From an uncultured beta proteobacterium (GTDB lineage: Bacteria > Pseudomonadota > Gammaproteobacteria > Burkholderiales > Burkholderiaceae_C), in the NCBI GenBank assembly GCA_903886275.1, contig CAISLN010000083.1, forward strand, positions 97,795 through 161,794: a DNA stretch of 64,000 nucleotides, given 5' to 3'. A program made the translations under genes and the position numbers. The notes under the pieces were generated by a model. That model was not told the DNA's origin. It saw nothing but the letters and a program-made list of their open reading frames with translations, and ran no database searches. How positions within the stretch are numbered: the first letter of the stretch is position 1; each line of letters starts with the position of its first letter. Below, in pieces: positions 63,469-64,000 of this stretch.

Positions 63469-64000
63469 TCAATAGTTCTCGCGGCGGTAAATCAGCGGGC
63501 TTTTGAAGATGCCAAAAGTGGCGCGGGCTCTGGGGTTGACCGTCGGGTCGGTGTTTTGCAACCAGCCCATGGCCACTGGCTGTGCGCTCACTCCCGGGTT
63601 CGTCACAGCCACTGCGAGACATTGCGTGCCAGGCGGCGTTGTGCCCATATTCAATGCGATATCGGCCCAGCCCGATTTGCCCGCTGCGCTCAGGTTCAAT
63701 ACATAGGTGGGCGGGCTGCTTTGAATGCTCAAGGCAGTGTCGCAGGCTTGCAGATTATTGGGTTTGGTGGCGGCTCCCAGCGGAAATGCCAGCGCAAAAT
63801 TGCTGCTCGCGAGCGACGCCGCACTGCAGCTATCCAACAAGTTATTTTGCCAACCCAGGCTGCTCCAGTATTCAAACGCCATGGGTATCTGTATGGCCTG
63901 GCGCTCCGATCCATAGGCGTTTTTCAGCTTGATCCGCCCATAACGCAGCTTGGCATTTTGGACCATGCGGCTTGCCGTGCAAGTGCCGTCGCTTGTTCCC
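63469..64000 (-). CDS. second MshQ-like/DUF6701 protein, C-terminal part (partial)
   Basis: The frame is open from the window edge (its 5' end is beyond 64000) to TGA at 63469-63471. Residues include YGRIKLKNAYGSERQAIQIPMAFEYW and end ATFGIFKSPLIYRRENY, collinear with the C-terminus of the next gene downstream. Thus two MshQ-like genes lie in tandem. Its ATG at 63966 is internal, because GTCTASRM... continues open upstream. The remaining minor pilin genes (mshC, D, O, P) would be expected further upstream, outside the window. Confidence 0.82.
   Translation of the reverse strand, partial: GTSDGTCTASRMVQNAKLRYGRIKLKNAYGSERQAIQIPMAFEYWSSLGWQNNLLDSCSAASLASSNFALAFPLGAATKPNNLQACDTALSIQSSPPTYVLNLSAAGKSGWADIALNMGTTPPGTQCLAVAVTNPGVSAQPVAMGWLQNTDPTVNPRARATFGIFKSPLIYRRENY
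63497..63528 (-). repeat. 32-base exact direct repeat, copy 2
   Basis: Identical to 60651-60682, at the 3' end of the upstream paralogue. Confidence 0.9.

Noticed and set aside
60651..63528. 32-base direct repeats as att sites or element ends
   Set aside because: They lie in homologous coding positions of two paralogous genes and bracket one gene without an integrase or transposase.

Overview
The window reads as a chromosomal stretch of a GC-rich betaproteobacterium, most likely Comamonadaceae (Rhodoferax/Polaromonas/Acidovorax neighbourhood). This rests on the protein types, on the housekeeping order rpsO-pnp-qor-tpiA-secG-tRNA-Leu-nuoA..N-nudix-DUF1178, and on a GC-rich intergenic repeat of a kind I recall from that family. 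The genus is an inference. Nothing looks like a prophage, insertion sequence or CRISPR array.

Region 1 (1-4550, plus strand): the end of an AttH/CrtC-like lipocalin protein, an ABC exporter, two small Ala/Gln-rich proteins without known function, and a Glu/Leu-type dehydrogenase with a clear terminator. Region 2 (4531-25337, minus strand): a long housekeeping run read right to left. It holds rpsO (with terminator), pnp, a quinone oxidoreductase, tpiA, secG, tRNA-Leu(GAG), all fourteen complex I genes nuoA-nuoN ending in a terminator, then a Nudix hydrolase and a DUF1178 protein. Two oddities sit inside the nuo operon. One is a duplicated nuoD start that creates a 41-codon ORF between nuoC and nuoD. 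The other is a GC-rich repeat between nuoK and nuoL. Region 3 (25338-31572): a small heat-shock protein, tsaD, a probably frameshifted short gene, a small unknown protein, ybiB, and an exported pair (creatininase-like plus YVTN beta-propeller), then an AT-richer 440-base leader.

Region 4 (31573-44790, plus strand): a compact cellulose operon bcsB-Z-C-E-F-Q-A-G, mostly with 4-base ATGA overlaps. It contains the synthase core, the periplasmic cellulase, the outer-membrane exporter, the c-di-GMP-binding BcsE/BcsF pair and the phosphoethanolamine transferase BcsG, so the predicted product is a modified, c-di-GMP-controlled cellulose. The cellulase BcsZ has Asn where E. coli BcsZ has its catalytic-base Asp.

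Region 5 (44855-64000): an HDOD-domain protein, a gene interrupted by an amber codon, and a type IV pilus locus of the MSHA type in two converging arms. The plus arm is mshE-mshG-mshF-pilin, followed by a small unknown gene, a methyltransferase and a TPR/O-GlcNAc-transferase-like protein. The minus arm is two tandem mshQ-like surface proteins, mshI, a PilN-like gene, mshJ, mshK, mshL, mshM and mshN. Cellulose and an MSHA-type pilus side by side suggest a surface-attachment region under c-di-GMP control, but the MshE c-di-GMP motif here is partly degenerate.
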